This document shows positions 42,910 to 54,107 of a stretch of 64,000 nucleotides of DNA, piece by piece (position 1 is the stretch's first letter; each line of letters opens with the position of its first letter). Position numbers and translations under genes: made by a program. The notes beneath the pieces are model-generated. The model worked only from the letters and a program-made list of their open reading frames with translations, made no database searches and had not been told where the DNA came from. Source of the stretch: Mycobacterium intracellulare ATCC 13950 (lineage in GTDB: Bacteria > Actinomycetota > Actinomycetes > Mycobacteriales > Mycobacteriaceae); the NCBI RefSeq assembly GCF_000277125.1, contig NC_016946.1, positions 434,001 to 498,000 on the forward strand, read 5' to 3'.

Positions 42910-43525
42910 GCCTAACACCAGTCCGGTAACAGCGTGGAAGTCACTCAAAGAGGGTAACGAGCGATTCGTCGCCGGTAAGCCGCAGCATCCCAGCCAAAGT
43001 GTTGAGCATCGAGCCAGCCTGGCCGCCGGGCAGAGTCCCACCGCGGTCGTGTTCGGCTGCTCGGACAGCCGGGTCGCCGCCGAGCTCATCTTCGACCAGG
43101 GCCTGGGCGACATGTTCGTGGTGCGCACCGCCGGGCAGGCCATCGACACCGCGGTCTTGGGTTCCATCGAGTTCGCGGTGAGCGTGCTCAACGTGCCCCT
43201 CATCGTCGTCTTGGGTCACGACAGCTGCGGCGCGATCAAGGCCGCCCTGGGCGCGATCGAAGAGGGATCCATCCCAGGCGGTTTCGTGCGCGACGTGGTG
43301 GAGCGGGTCGCGCCGTCGATCCTGATGGGCCGCCGTGACGGCCTGAACCGCGTCGAGGAGTTCGTGGAGCGACACGTACGCGAAACCGTGGCGCAGCTGG
43401 TGTCGCGGTCCACGGCGATCGCCGAGCGGATCGCCGACGGCACGGTCGCGGTGGCCGGTGTCACCTACCACCTTGCCGACGGGCGCGCGGCGTTGTGCGA
43501 CCACGTCGGCGACATCGGCGAATAG
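42908..43525 (+). CDS. canB: Beta-carbonic anhydrase
   Basis: The 205-aa zinc enzyme interconverts CO2 and bicarbonate. The zinc ligands C51, H104 and C107 and the dyad D53/R55 are visible in FGCSDSRVA and LGHDSCGA. This matches M. tuberculosis Rv3588c, which exists in pH-dependent active and inactive forms. The ATG overlaps the mutY ATG on the opposite strand. Confidence 0.95.
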   Translation: MPNTSPVTAWKSLKEGNERFVAGKPQHPSQSVEHRASLAAGQSPTAVVFGCSDSRVAAELIFDQGLGDMFVVRTAGQAIDTAVLGSIEFAVSVLNVPLIVVLGHDSCGAIKAALGAIEEGSIPGGFVRDVVERVAPSILMGRRDGLNRVEEFVERHVRETVAQLVSRSTAIAERIADGTVAVAGVTYHLADGRAALCDHVGDIGE

Positions 43526-43612
43526 CGGGCCGAATAGCGGGGCCGATCGCGGGGCGAATGGGCCGCGCGGTCGGCCGCCACTAACACGGCGATTGGCCGG
43601 CAAACCTAGCGA

Positions 43613-43643
43613 CACGCCGAGGCGGGTCAACCGAATCGGCGTG
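43613..43643. promoter_or_regulatory. 8-bp inverted repeat before the Rv3587c-type gene
   Basis: CACGCCGA (43613-43620) and TCGGCGTG (43636-43643) pair perfectly around 15 bases. The downstream arm ends 9 nt before the TACGCT -10 box, so it spans the -35 region. It may be an operator, or end canB transcripts. Confidence 0.4.
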
Positions 43644-43652
43644 ACCTGGGCC

Positions 43653-43658
43653 TACGCT
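43653..43658 (+). promoter_or_regulatory. -10 box (TACGCT), leaderless start
   Basis: TACGCT ends exactly 6 nt before GTG 43665, favouring that start over the upstream GTG in the same frame. Confidence 0.55.
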
Positions 43659-43664
43659 GCGAAC

Positions 43665-44468
43665 GTGCTCGATCTGGAACCGCGTGGCCCGCTACCCACC
43701 GAGATCTATTGGCGGCGCAGAGGCCTGGCCGTGGGCATCGCGGTCGTCGTGATCGGGATCGTGGCCGCCACCGTCATCGCGTTCATGGGGCACAGCTCGG
43801 GAGCCAAGCCCGCCACCGCCGACAAGCCGAACTCAGCGCAGAGCAAGCCGGGATCGCCCGCGCCCCAGGCGCCTCCACCGGCGGGGCCCGAAAGCCCCGC
43901 CCCCGGGGCGCCGCCGGCGCAGGGCCAGAACCCCGAGACACCCACCCCCACCGCCGCGGTGCAGCCGCCACCGGTGCTGAAGGAGGGTGACGACTGCCCC
44001 GACTCGACGCTGGCGGTCAAGGGCCTGACCAACGCTCCCCAGTACTTCATCGGTGACCAGCCGAAGTTCACCATGGTCGTCACCAACATCGGGCTGGTCG
44101 CGTGCAAGCGCGACGTCGGGGCCGCGGTGCTGGCGGCCTACGTCTACTCGCTGGACAACAAGCGGCTGTGGTCGAACCTGGACTGCGCGCCGTCCAACGA
44201 GACGCTGATCAAGACCTTCACGCCGGGCGAGCAGGTGACCACCGCGGTGACGTGGACGGGCATGGGATCGGCGCCGCACTGCCCGCTGCCGCGGCCGGCG
44301 ATCGGGCCGGGCACCTACAACCTGGTCGTCCAGCTGGGCAATCTGCGCTCGATGCCGGTGCCGTTCATCATGAACCAGCCCCCACCCCCGCCGGGCCCGG
44401 TGCCCGGCCCGGGCCAGCCCGGCGCCGTGCCGCAGCCGGAGGCGCCGCCGATGCCCCCGGCCGGCTGA
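43665..44468 (+). CDS. Membrane-anchored secreted protein, proline-rich (Rv3587c type)
   Basis: The protein is 267 aa: a short cytosolic N terminus (VLDLEPRGPLPTEIYWRRRG), one membrane helix (LAVGIAVVVIGIVAATVIAF), a Pro-rich linker, a folded beta-type extracellular domain with cysteines (EGDDCPDSTLAV..., VACKRDV, NLDCAPSNE, APHCPLP) and a Pro-rich tail. The domain is well conserved with M. tuberculosis. Function is unknown; its place beside canB is also conserved. Confidence 0.87.
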   Translation: MLDLEPRGPLPTEIYWRRRGLAVGIAVVVIGIVAATVIAFMGHSSGAKPATADKPNSAQSKPGSPAPQAPPPAGPESPAPGAPPAQGQNPETPTPTAAVQPPPVLKEGDDCPDSTLAVKGLTNAPQYFIGDQPKFTMVVTNIGLVACKRDVGAAVLAAYVYSLDNKRLWSNLDCAPSNETLIKTFTPGEQVTTAVTWTGMGSAPHCPLPRPAIGPGTYNLVVQLGNLRSMPVPFIMNQPPPPPGPVPGPGQPGAVPQPEAPPMPPAG

Positions 44469-44480
44469 CCTCAACGAGCA

Positions 44481-45563
44481 TTAGCTCAGGGAGTCGGTGA
44501 TCGTCGACTCCGCCAGCTGCGACAGCCCCTCCCGCACGTGGCGCGCCCACATCGCGCCGATGCCGTCGACCGATTGCAGGTCGCTGGCGCTGGCCGCCAG
44601 CACGTTCTGCAGCGTCCCGAACGAGCGGACCAGCAGATCGGCGTGGGCGAACTGCAGCCGGGGGATGCCGGCCAGCGCGCGGTAGCCGCGCGGGCTGACC
44701 GCCGAATCCTGCGCCTCCGTCGTCGTCGGGTAGCCGAAAACCTTTGCCAGAGCGGTGAAGTCGAGCAGCTCGGTGTCCGAGAGCGCGTCCAGCTCGTCCA
44801 GCGTCGCGGTCAGCTGCGCTTCGGACAGCGGCTCCGGGCTGGCGTGGTAGTCCCGCACGATCAGCTCCCGGGCGATGTCGTTGCCGCCGAGCAGCTCGTC
44901 GAGCTGCAGCCGCAGCTGGCGCCCGTCGGTGCCGAGTTCGACGACGTCGTTGTCGATCACCTGGCCGATCCGCCGGACCAGCTCGAGGCGCTGCACCACC
45001 GTCAGGACGTCGCGCAGGGTGACGAAGTCCTCGATCTCGGCCCGCGACAGCTGCCGGCTGACCTCGTCGAGCCTGATCTTGTACCGCTCCAGGGTGGCGA
45101 TGGCCTGATTGGCCCGCGACAGGATCGTCGCGGAATCGGCGACCACGTGGCGCTCCCCGCCCACGTAGACCGTCACGATGTTCATCGAGTGGCTCACCGA
45201 GATCACCGGGTATCCGGTCTGGATCGCCGCCCGCTCCGCCGACCGGTGTCGAGTCCCCGATTCGTCGGTGGCGATCGACGGGTCCGGCACCAACTGCACG
45301 TTGGCGCGCACGATGCGGCTGCCGTCGGTGGACAGCACCACGGCGCCGTCCATCTTTGCCAGCTCGCGCAGCCGGGTCGGCGCGTAGCGCACGTCCAGCG
45401 CGAAGCCGCCGTCGCAGATGGCTTCGACGTTTTCGTCGTTGCCGAGCACGATCAGCGCGCCGGTGCGGCCGCGCAGGATGCGTTCCAGGCCGTCACGCAG
45501 CCCGGTCCCCGGCGCCAGGCGGGCAACGGTGTCACGCAACGTCGGTCGGGTCACAGCGTGCAT
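44481..45563 (-). CDS. disA: Diadenylate cyclase (c-di-AMP synthase) DisA
   Basis: The 360-aa protein makes c-di-AMP from two ATP and scans DNA for branched structures. The DAC domain has DGA at 72-74 and RHR at 105-107. A helical linker and a C-terminal helix-hairpin-helix ([19 protein letters not shown]) follow. ATG 45563 matches the M. tuberculosis start. It lies 16 nt after radA in the same direction, a pairing known to be functional because RadA binds DisA in other bacteria. Confidence 0.96.
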   Translation of the reverse strand: MHAVTRPTLRDTVARLAPGTGLRDGLERILRGRTGALIVLGNDENVEAICDGGFALDVRYAPTRLRELAKMDGAVVLSTDGSRIVRANVQLVPDPSIATDESGTRHRSAERAAIQTGYPVISVSHSMNIVTVYVGGERHVVADSATILSRANQAIATLERYKIRLDEVSRQLSRAEIEDFVTLRDVLTVVQRLELVRRIGQVIDNDVVELGTDGRQLRLQLDELLGGNDIARELIVRDYHASPEPLSEAQLTATLDELDALSDTELLDFTALAKVFGYPTTTEAQDSAVSPRGYRALAGIPRLQFAHADLLVRSFGTLQNVLAASASDLQSVDGIGAMWARHVREGLSQLAESTITDSLS

Positions 45564-45579
45564 TCTGCGGCCCATCGCG

Positions 45580-46992
45580 TCACGCGTCCAGCCGGTACGG
45601 GTTTGCGGCGCCGCCGCGGCGCTCGGCGATGTCGATCATGTGCTGGAGCGCCGCGACGATGGTGGGCGCACGCAGCGCGCGCATCCCGCGGGGCACGATA
45701 TCGCGCCGGGGGTCGTCGCCGTCCGGGATGAGCGCGACGGTGAATCCCTGGCGCGCGGCCTCGGACAGCCGCCGCTCCATGCCGCTGACCCGCCGCAGGT
45801 CGCCGGCCAGGCCCACCTCCCCGATCATCACCGCCGTGGTGGGCAGGGGCAGATCGGCCAGCGCGGACGCCAGCGCGACCGCGACCGCCAGGTCCGATGA
45901 CGGGTCGGTCAGCCGCATGCCGCCGACGGTGGACAGGTAGATGTCGTGGGCGGCGACGGGCAACTTGGCGTGCTTTTCCAGCACGGCGGTGATCATGGCG
46001 GCCCGCGAATGGTCGATGCCGCTGACGGCGCGGCGCGGCGAACCGCCCGACGGCGAGGCCAGCAGGGCCTGCACCTCGCCGATGAGCGGACGTTTGCCGT
46101 CGAGGGTCACCGTGATCGCGGTGCCGGGAACCGGCGCGGGGCGCTGGTCCAAGAACAGGTTCGACGGGTCGGCGACCCCTTCGATCCCGTTGTCGTGCAA
46201 CAGGAAACACCCGACCTCGTCGGCGGCGCCGAACCGGTTCTTGATGCCCCGGACCATCCGCAGCGAGCCGTTGCGGTCACCCTCGAAGTGCAGGACCACG
46301 TCGACGAGGTGCTCGAGGGAACGCGGCCCGGCGATGGCCCCGTCCTTGGTGACGTGCCCGACCAGGATCAGCGCGACCCCGTTGGTCTTGGCCGCCGCGG
46401 TCAGCGCCGACGTCACCGCCCGCACCTGCGTGACGCCGCCGGCGACGCCGTCGGCCTCGGTGGTGGACATGGTTTGCACCGAGTCCACGATCACCAGCGC
46501 GGGCTTGACCGTGGCGATGTGCTCGAGCACGGTGTGCAGGTCGGATTCGGCGGCCAGGTACAGCTCGTCGCCGCCGCAGCCGATGCGGTCGGCGCGCAAC
46601 CGGATCTGGCCGGCGGACTCCTCGCCGGAGATGTACAGCGCGCGGCGGCCGGATTCCGCCCAGCGGTGGGCGACCTCGAGCAACAGCGTCGACTTCCCCA
46701 CGCCCGGATCGCCCGCCAGCAGCGTGACCGAACCGGGCACCAATCCGCCGCCGAGCACCCGGTCGAGTTCGCCTACGCCCGTCGTGCGGTGCTGGCTGGC
46801 GCCCGGCTCGATGGACGTGATCGGCACGGCCTGCGACGCCGCGGCACGAACGGCGCGGCGCCCGGCGACGGTACTGAGCACCGGGACCTCGTCAACGGTG
46901 CCCCAGGTGCCGCACTCGAGGCAGCGGCCGACCCATTTCGCGGTGACGTGCCGGCATTCCGAGCAGCGGTATTGCGAGCGCGCGGTTGCCAC
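45580..46992 (-). CDS. radA: DNA repair protein RadA (Sms)
   Basis: The 470-aa protein has a four-cysteine zinc finger (C10, C13, C24, C27), a RecA-like ATPase with Walker A G94-DPGVGKS-T102, the RadA motif KNRFG at 251-255 and a Lon-protease-like C-terminal domain. It acts in branch migration during recombination repair. Start GTG 46992 is the only good one, immediately before the finger. Confidence 0.95.
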   Translation of the reverse strand: MATARSQYRCSECRHVTAKWVGRCLECGTWGTVDEVPVLSTVAGRRAVRAAASQAVPITSIEPGASQHRTTGVGELDRVLGGGLVPGSVTLLAGDPGVGKSTLLLEVAHRWAESGRRALYISGEESAGQIRLRADRIGCGGDELYLAAESDLHTVLEHIATVKPALVIVDSVQTMSTTEADGVAGGVTQVRAVTSALTAAAKTNGVALILVGHVTKDGAIAGPRSLEHLVDVVLHFEGDRNGSLRMVRGIKNRFGAADEVGCFLLHDNGIEGVADPSNLFLDQRPAPVPGTAITVTLDGKRPLIGEVQALLASPSGGSPRRAVSGIDHSRAAMITAVLEKHAKLPVAAHDIYLSTVGGMRLTDPSSDLAVAVALASALADLPLPTTAVMIGEVGLAGDLRRVSGMERRLSEAARQGFTVALIPDGDDPRRDIVPRGMRALRAPTIVAALQHMIDIAERRGGAANPYRLDA

Positions 46993-47041
46993 GTGATGAC
47001 GGTATCGAGCCGCTACGACAAGCCCCCGTCACGACAGGCGG

Positions 47042-47590
47042 TTACCCCGCGTGATTTTGGTGCGGCGGGGTCACTCCGGCCGAAATCGGGACCAGCACGG
47101 TGGCCTGCCCGGCCTTCTCGAAGTTGAACGTGAAGTTGTAGGTCAGGCCGTTCGAGATGGGCTTGGCCAAGGTGACGGTCGCCTTGGCCGCGGTGCTGGA
47201 ATCGATCGGTCCCGGCGCCACCTTCTGGCCCTCGGGCGTGCCGATGAACAGCATCCCGCCGGCGGGCAGGCGGGTGTCGCCGCTGATCGCCACGGCGCCG
47301 ACGTCGCTGGTGATGCCGACGAGCCTGTCCGGGGTGGTCGGCGACTGGTTGACGGCCACCAGCACCAGGTCGACCGCCCGGCCGGGCTGCAGGAAGTCAC
47401 CCGTCTGCGTGGCCTGGAGGTGGATGTTGCGCAACGCCACGTTGTTGAAGGTGACCTTGTTCCCGTTGATGGCGGGCTCCTGCACCGCCATCTGCGAAAC
47501 CTGACCGGCCCCGCAACCGCTGAGCAGCACGGCCAGCACGCCGGCCACGGCGATCGCGGGAAGGCCGAGGCGGATCTTGAAGCGGTTCAC
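47042..47590 (-). CDS. lpqE: Lipoprotein LpqE
   Basis: The 182-aa protein has a classical lipoprotein signal (FKIRLGLPAIAVAGVLAVLLSGC). The mature part is beta-rich (ALRNIHLQATQTGDFLQPGRAVDLVLVAVNQ...), a pattern similar to copper-chaperone-like PCuAC folds but without a clear Met/His copper motif. GTG 47590 follows AGGAGG on the minus strand. Function is unknown; M. tuberculosis Rv3584 has the same size. Confidence 0.88.
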   Translation of the reverse strand: MNRFKIRLGLPAIAVAGVLAVLLSGCGAGQVSQMAVQEPAINGNKVTFNNVALRNIHLQATQTGDFLQPGRAVDLVLVAVNQSPTTPDRLVGITSDVGAVAISGDTRLPAGGMLFIGTPEGQKVAPGPIDSSTAAKATVTLAKPISNGLTYNFTFNFEKAGQATVLVPISAGVTPPHQNHAG

Positions 47591-48357
<767 letters not shown>

Positions 48358-48373
48358 AGGTCCTGACGCTTCG

Positions 48374-49063
48374 GTGGCCCGACAGACGGGCACCTCGGGC
48401 AACGTAATCGCCGTCGTCCCGGCCGCAGGTTCGGGCGAACGACTGGCGGCGGGAATCCCCAAGGCATTCTGCGAGATTGCCGGCCGCACCCTGCTGGAGC
48501 GCGCCGTCGCGGGTCTACTGGAATCCGGCGTGGTCGATCACGTCGTGGTGGCCGTGCCCGCCGACCGGATCGACGAGGCCAAGCGCGTCCTCGCCGGGCG
48601 GGCCACCGTCGTCGCCGGCGGGCCCGACCGCACCCGATCCGTCGACCTGGCCTTGGCCGCCCTCCCCGTGGCCGCCGCGTACGTGCTGGTGCACGACGCG
48701 GCGCGCGCGCTGACCCCTCCGACGCTGATCACCCGCGTGGTCGACGCCCTGCGGGCCGGCCACGACGCCGTGGTGCCCGCGTTGCGGCTGCACGACACCA
48801 TCAAGGCCGTGGACGCCAACGGGGTGGTCCTGGGGACGCCGGAGCGCGACGGGCTACGGGCGGTGCAGACGCCCCAGGGGTTCGCCACCGACCTGCTGCA
48901 GCGCGCCTACCGGGCCGGCGCCGGCGCGGCCGGTTTCACCGATGACGCGTCGCTGGTCGAGCACGTCGGCGGGCAGGTCCAGGTGGTCGACGGCGATCCG
49001 CTGGCGTTCAAGATCACCACCCAGCTCGATTTGTTGCTGGCCGAAGCGATCGTGCGCCGATGA
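48374..49063 (+). CDS. ispD: 2-C-methyl-D-erythritol 4-phosphate cytidylyltransferase
   Basis: The 229-aa MEP-pathway enzyme forms CDP-methylerythritol. Signatures are [44 protein letters not shown] and [11 protein letters not shown] 48374 begins 16 nt after carD. The stop overlaps the ispF start (ATGA). Confidence 0.95.
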   Translation: MARQTGTSGNVIAVVPAAGSGERLAAGIPKAFCEIAGRTLLERAVAGLLESGVVDHVVVAVPADRIDEAKRVLAGRATVVAGGPDRTRSVDLALAALPVAAAYVLVHDAARALTPPTLITRVVDALRAGHDAVVPALRLHDTIKAVDANGVVLGTPERDGLRAVQTPQGFATDLLQRAYRAGAGAAGFTDDASLVEHVGGQVQVVDGDPLAFKITTQLDLLLAEAIVRR

Positions 49064-49548
49064 GCGAGCCCCTTCCCGTCCCCAGGGTCGGCCTGGGCGT
49101 CGACGTGCATCCGATCGAACCCGGGCGGCCGTGCTGGCTGCTGGGACTGCTGTTCGCCGACGCCGACGGCTGCGCAGGCCACTCCGACGGCGACGTGGGG
49201 GCGCACGCGCTGTGCGACGCGGTGCTCTCGGCGGCGGGCCTCGGCGACGTGGGCGCCGTGTTCGGGGTCGACGATCCGCGCTTCGCGGGCATCAGCGGCG
49301 CGGACATGCTGCGCCACGTCGCCGCACTGGCGTCGGGCGCAGGCTTCCGGGTCTCCAACGCCGCCGTGCAGGTCATCGGGAACCGGCCGAAGGTCGGTCC
49401 CCGCCGCGCCGAGGCGCAGCGCGTGCTGTCGGAATTATTGGGAGCGCCGGTGTCGGTGTCGGCGACCACGACCGACGGGTTAGGGCTGACCGGACGCGGT
49501 GAGGGGCTGGCCGCCATCGCCACCGCGCTGGTGGTCCCCGCGGGCTAA
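49060..49548 (+). CDS. ispF: 2-C-methyl-D-erythritol 2,4-cyclodiphosphate synthase
   Basis: The 162-aa trimeric enzyme makes the cyclic diphosphate. The metal-binding D-x-H is in [10 protein letters not shown] and a partner histidine in [18 protein letters not shown]. It also has the conserved [16 protein letters not shown] near the C terminus. It is translationally coupled to ispD. Confidence 0.95.
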   Translation: MSEPLPVPRVGLGVDVHPIEPGRPCWLLGLLFADADGCAGHSDGDVGAHALCDAVLSAAGLGDVGAVFGVDDPRFAGISGADMLRHVAALASGAGFRVSNAAVQVIGNRPKVGPRRAEAQRVLSELLGAPVSVSATTTDGLGLTGRGEGLAAIATALVVPAG

Positions 49549-49583
49549 GCCCGCGCAGCGCCGGGCGCCGGGGAACTACCCGG

Positions 49584-49601
49584 TAAGCTGGCACGTCGTG
49601 A
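49584..49601 (+). promoter_or_regulatory. 18-nt promoter/start element of cysS, identical to the one at lysS
   Basis: TAAGCTGGCACGTCGTGA again covers a TANNNT -10 (TAAGCT), 8 spacer bases and the GTG start (49598-49600). Bases before and after the 18-mer differ from lysS. Confidence 0.7.
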
Positions 49602-51007
49602 CCGATCGCGCCCGCTTGCGGCTACACGACACGGCAGCCGGTGCTGTGCGTGATTTCGTGCCGCTGCGCGAGGGCCACGTCTCCATCTACCTTTGCGGCG
49701 CCACCGTGCAGGGCCTGCCGCACATCGGCCACGTCCGCAGCGGGGTGGCCTTCGACATCCTGCGCCGCTGGCTGATCGCCCGCGGGTGCGACGTCGCCTT
49801 CATCCGCAACGTCACCGACATCGACGACAAGATCCTCAACAAGGCCGCCGCGGCGAACAGGCCGTGGTGGGAGTGGGCGGCCACCTACGAACGCGCCTTC
49901 TCCGCCGCCTACGACGCCCTGGACGTGCTGCCGCCGTCGGCCGAGCCGCGGGCCACCGGCCACATCACCCAGATGATCGAGTTGATGCACCGCCTGATCG
50001 AAACCGAGCACGCGTACGCCGCCGGCGGCGACGTCTACTTCGACGTGCTCAGCTACCCGGAGTACGGGCAACTGTCCGGCCACAAGATCGACGACGTCCA
50101 TCAGGGCGAGGGCGCGGCCACCTGCAAACGCGACCAGCGCGACTTCACCCTGTGGAAGGCCGCCAAGCCCGGCGAGCCGTCCTGGCCCACGCCGTGGGGC
50201 CGCGGCCGCCCGGGCTGGCACCTGGAATGCTCGGCGATGGCCCGCACCTACCTGGGCGCCGAATTCGACATCCATTGCGGCGGAATGGATTTGGTCTTCC
50301 CGCATCACGAGAACGAGATCGCCCAGAGCCGCGCCGCCGGCGACGGCTTCGCCCGCTACTGGCTGCACAACGGCTGGGTGACGATGGGCGGCGAGAAGAT
50401 GAGCAAGTCGCTGGGCAACGTCCTGGCCATCCCGGCGCTGCTGCAGCGGGTCCGGCCCGCCGAGTTGCGCTACTACCTGGGCAGCGCCCACTACCGGTCG
50501 ATGCTGGAATTCTCCGAGACCGCCCTGCAGGACGCGGTGAAAGCCTATGTGGGCGTTGAGGAATTCCTGCACCGGGTGCGGGTTCGGGTCGGCGGCGTCG
50601 AGCCCGGCCAGTGGACGCCGAAGTTCGCCGACGCGCTCAACGACGACCTGGCGGTGCCGGCGGCGCTGGCCGAGGTGCACGCCGCCCGCGCCGAGGGCAA
50701 CCGGGCGCTGGACTCCGGCGATCACGACGGCGCGCTGCGCCACGCCCGGGCGATCCGCGCGATGATGGGCATCCTGGGCTGCGACCCCCTCGACGAGCGC
50801 TGGGAGACCCGCGACGAGACGTCGGCGGCGCTGGCCGCCGTCGACGTGCTGGTGCACGCGGAGCTGGAGAACCGGGAGAAGGCGCGCGAGCAGCGCAACT
50901 GGGCGCTCGCCGACGAGATCCGGGACCGGCTCAAGCACGCCGGCATCGAGGTCACCGACACCGCCGACGGGCCGCAGTGGTCGCTGCAGGCCGGCCCGGA
51001 TCAGTAG
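49598..51007 (+). CDS. cysS: Cysteinyl-tRNA synthetase
   Basis: The 469-aa class I synthetase has zinc-binding C in YLCGATVQG, the HIGH motif in [11 protein letters not shown], further zinc ligands in WHLECSAMA and [11 protein letters not shown], and KMSKS in [14 protein letters not shown] 49598 gives exactly the M. tuberculosis length and follows the 18-nt element. The 5' part of the frame upstream is open but overlaps ispF. Confidence 0.96.
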   Translation: MTDRARLRLHDTAAGAVRDFVPLREGHVSIYLCGATVQGLPHIGHVRSGVAFDILRRWLIARGCDVAFIRNVTDIDDKILNKAAAANRPWWEWAATYERAFSAAYDALDVLPPSAEPRATGHITQMIELMHRLIETEHAYAAGGDVYFDVLSYPEYGQLSGHKIDDVHQGEGAATCKRDQRDFTLWKAAKPGEPSWPTPWGRGRPGWHLECSAMARTYLGAEFDIHCGGMDLVFPHHENEIAQSRAAGDGFARYWLHNGWVTMGGEKMSKSLGNVLAIPALLQRVRPAELRYYLGSAHYRSMLEFSETALQDAVKAYVGVEEFLHRVRVRVGGVEPGQWTPKFADALNDDLAVPAALAEVHAARAEGNRALDSGDHDGALRHARAIRAMMGILGCDPLDERWETRDETSAALAAVDVLVHAELENREKAREQRNWALADEIRDRLKHAGIEVTDTADGPQWSLQAGPDQ

Positions 51008-51018
51008 GGGCCACGCAC

Positions 51019-51951
51019 ATGGCCGGCAATTCGCGACGCCGCGGCGCAATCCGTAAGGCGGGCACCAAGAAGGGCCCGACCGTCGGTTCGGGCGGCCAGC
51101 GTCGCCGCGGGCTGGAGGGCCGCGGCCCCACGCCTCCCGCGCACATGCGCCCCAACCACCCCGCCGCCAAGCGCGCCCAGTCGCCGTCGCGCCGCCCCGC
51201 GCGGGGTAAGACCGACGAGACCGAGACGGTGCTGGGCCGCAACCCGGTGCTGGAGTGCCTGCGCGCCGGCGTGCCGGCGACCGCGCTCTACGTGACGCTG
51301 GGCAGCGAAGCCGACGAGCGCCTCACCGAATCCGTCTCCCGCGCCGCCGATTTGGGCATCGCGATCCTGGAGGTGCCGCGCACCGACCTGGACCGGATGA
51401 CCAACAACCATCTGCACCAGGGCATCGCGTTGCAGGTGCCGCCCTACAACTACGCCCACCCCGACGACCTGGTGGAGGCGGCGACCGGTTCGCCGCCCGC
51501 GCTGCTGGTCGCGCTCGACAACATCTCCGACCCCCGCAACCTGGGCGCCATCGTGCGTTCGGTCGCCGCGTTCGGCGGCCACGGCGTGCTCATCCCGCAG
51601 CGGCGGTCGGCCTCGGTGACGGCGGTGGCATGGCGCACCAGCGCCGGGGCCGCGGCCCGCGTCCCGGTGGCCCGGGCCACCAATCTCACCAGGACACTGA
51701 CGGATTGGGCGGATCGCGGCCTGCGGGTGATCGGGCTGGACGCCGGCGGCGACACCACGCTCGACGACCTCGACGGCACCGACCCGATCGTGGTCGTCGT
51801 CGGGTCGGAAGGCAAGGGGCTGTCGCGGCTGGTGCGGCAGAACTGCGACGAGGTGGTGTCCATCCCGATGGCCGGCAATGCCGAATCGCTGAACGCCTCG
51901 GTGGCCGCCGGGGTGGTGCTCGCCGAAATCTCGCGCCAGCGCAGGGGTTAG
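51019..51951 (+). CDS. rlmB: SpoU-family 23S rRNA (Gm2251-type) 2'-O-methyltransferase
   Basis: The protein is 310 aa. A very basic N-terminal tail (about 1-65, [18 protein letters not shown]...) precedes a substrate-binding domain ([14 protein letters not shown]) and the knotted SPOUT methyltransferase domain ([57 protein letters not shown]). The RlmB name is by family; the exact target nucleotide is not proven. It follows cysS by 11 nt, as in M. tuberculosis (Rv3579c). Confidence 0.88.
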   Translation: MAGNSRRRGAIRKAGTKKGPTVGSGGQRRRGLEGRGPTPPAHMRPNHPAAKRAQSPSRRPARGKTDETETVLGRNPVLECLRAGVPATALYVTLGSEADERLTESVSRAADLGIAILEVPRTDLDRMTNNHLHQGIALQVPPYNYAHPDDLVEAATGSPPALLVALDNISDPRNLGAIVRSVAAFGGHGVLIPQRRSASVTAVAWRTSAGAAARVPVARATNLTRTLTDWADRGLRVIGLDAGGDTTLDDLDGTDPIVVVVGSEGKGLSRLVRQNCDEVVSIPMAGNAESLNASVAAGVVLAEISRQRRG

Positions 51952-52866
51952 GTGATCGCCCGCCTCGTTGCCGCGCTGCTGGCATCGGCGGTGCTTGTGG
52001 CGGCGCCGGCCGCCGCGCAGGCACCCGACTTCGACCTGCAGGCCCACCGCGGCGGCCGCGGGGAGGCCACCGAGCAGTCGTTGCGGGCCTTCGCCAGGTC
52101 GCTCGAATTGGGGGTCAGCACACTGGAACTCGACGTCGTGCTCACCCGGGACCGCCAACCGCTGGTGTGGCACGACCCGACGATCGCGGCCGAGAAGTGC
52201 GCCGACACCGCACCCGCATTCGCCGGCGACCCGCAGTACCCCTACGTCGGCAAACTCGTGCACGAGCTCACGCTGGCCCAGATCCGCACCCTGGACTGCG
52301 GGCGCCGGCTGGACGACTTCCCGAACGCCGAAGTGGCGCCGGGCAACAGGATCGCCACGCTGCCTCAGGTTTTCGCACTCGCCGACTCCTACCGCGCCGA
52401 CGCCGTGCGCTACAACATCGAAACCAAGGTGGACGCCGATGAACCCGAGCCGCAGGAGTTCGTCGACGTGATACTGGCCGCGGTCAGGGCCGCGGGCAAG
52501 GTCGAGCGGGTGGACATACAGAGCTTCGACTGGCGCACGCTGCCGTTGGTCCACCGGGCCGAACCGTCAATCCCGTTGGTGGCCCTCTATGACGAGCAGA
52601 CTCCCGGCGATCCGCTGATCGGCGCGCTGACGGTGGGCGCCGACGCCGTCTCACCGGACTACCCGCTGGTCGCCGGCAAGCCGTACGTCGACCGCGCGCA
52701 TGCGTTGGGGCTCAAGGTCATTCCGTGGACGGTCGACGACGTCGACGCCATGCGCCGGCAGATCGGGTACGGGGTCGACGGCATCATCACCGACTATCCG
52801 ACGGCGCTGCGGGGTGTGCTGGCCGAGCTGTCCATGCCGTTGCCGCCGGCATACCGTCGGGTTTAG
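51952..52866 (+). CDS. Secreted glycerophosphodiester phosphodiesterase
   Basis: The protein is 304 aa with a signal peptide (LVAALLASAVLVAAPAAAQA). The GDPD TIM barrel has catalytic HR in DLQAHRGGRGEATEQSLRAF, metal-binding ELD in STLELDVVLTRDRQPLVWHDPTI, and late VIPWTVDDVDAMRRQI. It would free glycerol-3-phosphate from phospholipid head groups outside the cell. GTG 51952 is one base after the rlmB stop. I recall no such gene at this site in M. tuberculosis. Confidence 0.87.
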   Translation: MIARLVAALLASAVLVAAPAAAQAPDFDLQAHRGGRGEATEQSLRAFARSLELGVSTLELDVVLTRDRQPLVWHDPTIAAEKCADTAPAFAGDPQYPYVGKLVHELTLAQIRTLDCGRRLDDFPNAEVAPGNRIATLPQVFALADSYRADAVRYNIETKVDADEPEPQEFVDVILAAVRAAGKVERVDIQSFDWRTLPLVHRAEPSIPLVALYDEQTPGDPLIGALTVGADAVSPDYPLVAGKPYVDRAHALGLKVIPWTVDDVDAMRRQIGYGVDGIITDYPTALRGVLAELSMPLPPAYRRV

Positions 52867-54104
52867 AGGCCGAGCGCCCGCGCCGACGCCCACAGCGCGA
52901 GCACCGCCACCGCCAGCGACGCGGGCACGGTGCACACCCCGAGGCGGGTGTATTCGCCGACCCCGGCGTCGACGTCGTGCTGGCGAAGCACGCGCCGCCA
53001 CAACAGGTTTGACAATGACCCGACGTAGGTCAGGTTGGGGCCGATGTTGACCCCGATCAGCACCGCCAGCACCGCCACCGGCCCGGCCGGGGCGACCAGC
53101 GGCAGCAACACCAGGGTGGCGGGCAGGTTGTTGACGACGTTGGCCAGCACGGCCGCGATCGCGGCGATCGCCAGCAAGGCGGGCAGGCCCGAGCCCGACG
53201 GCAGCACCGCCGACATCGCCCGGTCCATCCCGCCCAGCATGACCGCCCGCACCACGACCCCCAGCGCCAGCATGAACACCAGGAAGGACACGTTGGCCGA
53301 GCGCACGATCTCCGACACCGAGGTATGGCGGCGGCGCAGGCTGCGCGCCGCCAGCGCCGCGGCGCCGCACAGCGCCACCCAGGCCGGCGCCACCCCCACC
53401 GACTGGGCGACCGCGAACCCGGCCAGCGTCAGCGCGACGACCACCAACACGAACACCGGCGGGCGTGGTGGCGCGCCGCGTTGCTCCGGGTTCGGTTGCA
53501 CCCGTAGGTCCTTGGCGAAGAACCAGCGGAAGACCACGTAGAGGGTGGCCACCGCGCCGAGCCACGGCAGCGCCATCACCAGCGTGAACTTGGTGAACGA
53601 GATGTCGGCAGTGTGGAAGGCCAGCAGGTTGGTCAGGTTGGACACCGGCAGCAGCAGCGAGGCGCCGTTGGCCAGATGGGCGGTGGCGTAGGCGTAGGGC
53701 CGCACCCGAGTGCGCTGCCGCCGCACGGCGGCGAGCACCACCGGGGTCAGCAGCACCACGGCGGCGTCCAGGCTCAGCACGGCGGTGATCCCCGACGCGA
53801 TCGCGAACACCCGCCGCAGCAGCGTGCCCGACCCGACGCGTCCGCGCGCGATCGCCGCGCCGGCGGCCTCGAACAGGCCCTCGTCGTCGCACAGCTTGGC
53901 CAGCACCAGCACCGCCCCGAGGAAGGCGACCACCTCGGACAGGTCGGCGATCTCCGTGGCCGCCTGCTGGACCGAGACCGCCCCGATCCCGACCAGGACG
54001 AGGGCGGCCGGGATCGCGGCCAGCGCCTCGGGCCAGCCCCGTGGGCGCGCGACGGCGAACCCCAGGACGACGGCGAGCAGCAACAGCGCGACGGTCAGTG
54101 CCAA
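52863..54104 (-). CDS. arsB2: ArsB/NhaD-type anion or ion transporter (Rv3578 type)
   Basis: The 413-aa protein has 11-12 membrane segments. Conserved pieces are LSLDAAVVLLTPVVLAAVRR, ANGASLLLPVSNLTNLLAF and VNNLPATLVLLPLVAP in two pseudo-symmetric halves, as in the ion-transporter superfamily. Arsenite export is only a name-based guess because no arsC or arsR is nearby. The start appears to be TTG 54104, as no ATG or GTG lies before the first helix. It ends overlapping the GDPD stop. Confidence 0.8.
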   Translation of the reverse strand: MALTVALLLLAVVLGFAVARPRGWPEALAAIPAALVLVGIGAVSVQQAATEIADLSEVVAFLGAVLVLAKLCDDEGLFEAAGAAIARGRVGSGTLLRRVFAIASGITAVLSLDAAVVLLTPVVLAAVRRQRTRVRPYAYATAHLANGASLLLPVSNLTNLLAFHTADISFTKFTLVMALPWLGAVATLYVVFRWFFAKDLRVQPNPEQRGAPPRPPVFVLVVVALTLAGFAVAQSVGVAPAWVALCGAAALAARSLRRRHTSVSEIVRSANVSFLVFMLALGVVVRAVMLGGMDRAMSAVLPSGSGLPALLAIAAIAAVLANVVNNLPATLVLLPLVAPAGPVAVLAVLIGVNIGPNLTYVGSLSNLLWRRVLRQHDVDAGVGEYTRLGVCTVPASLAVAVLALWASARALGL

Positions 54105-54107
54105 CGT

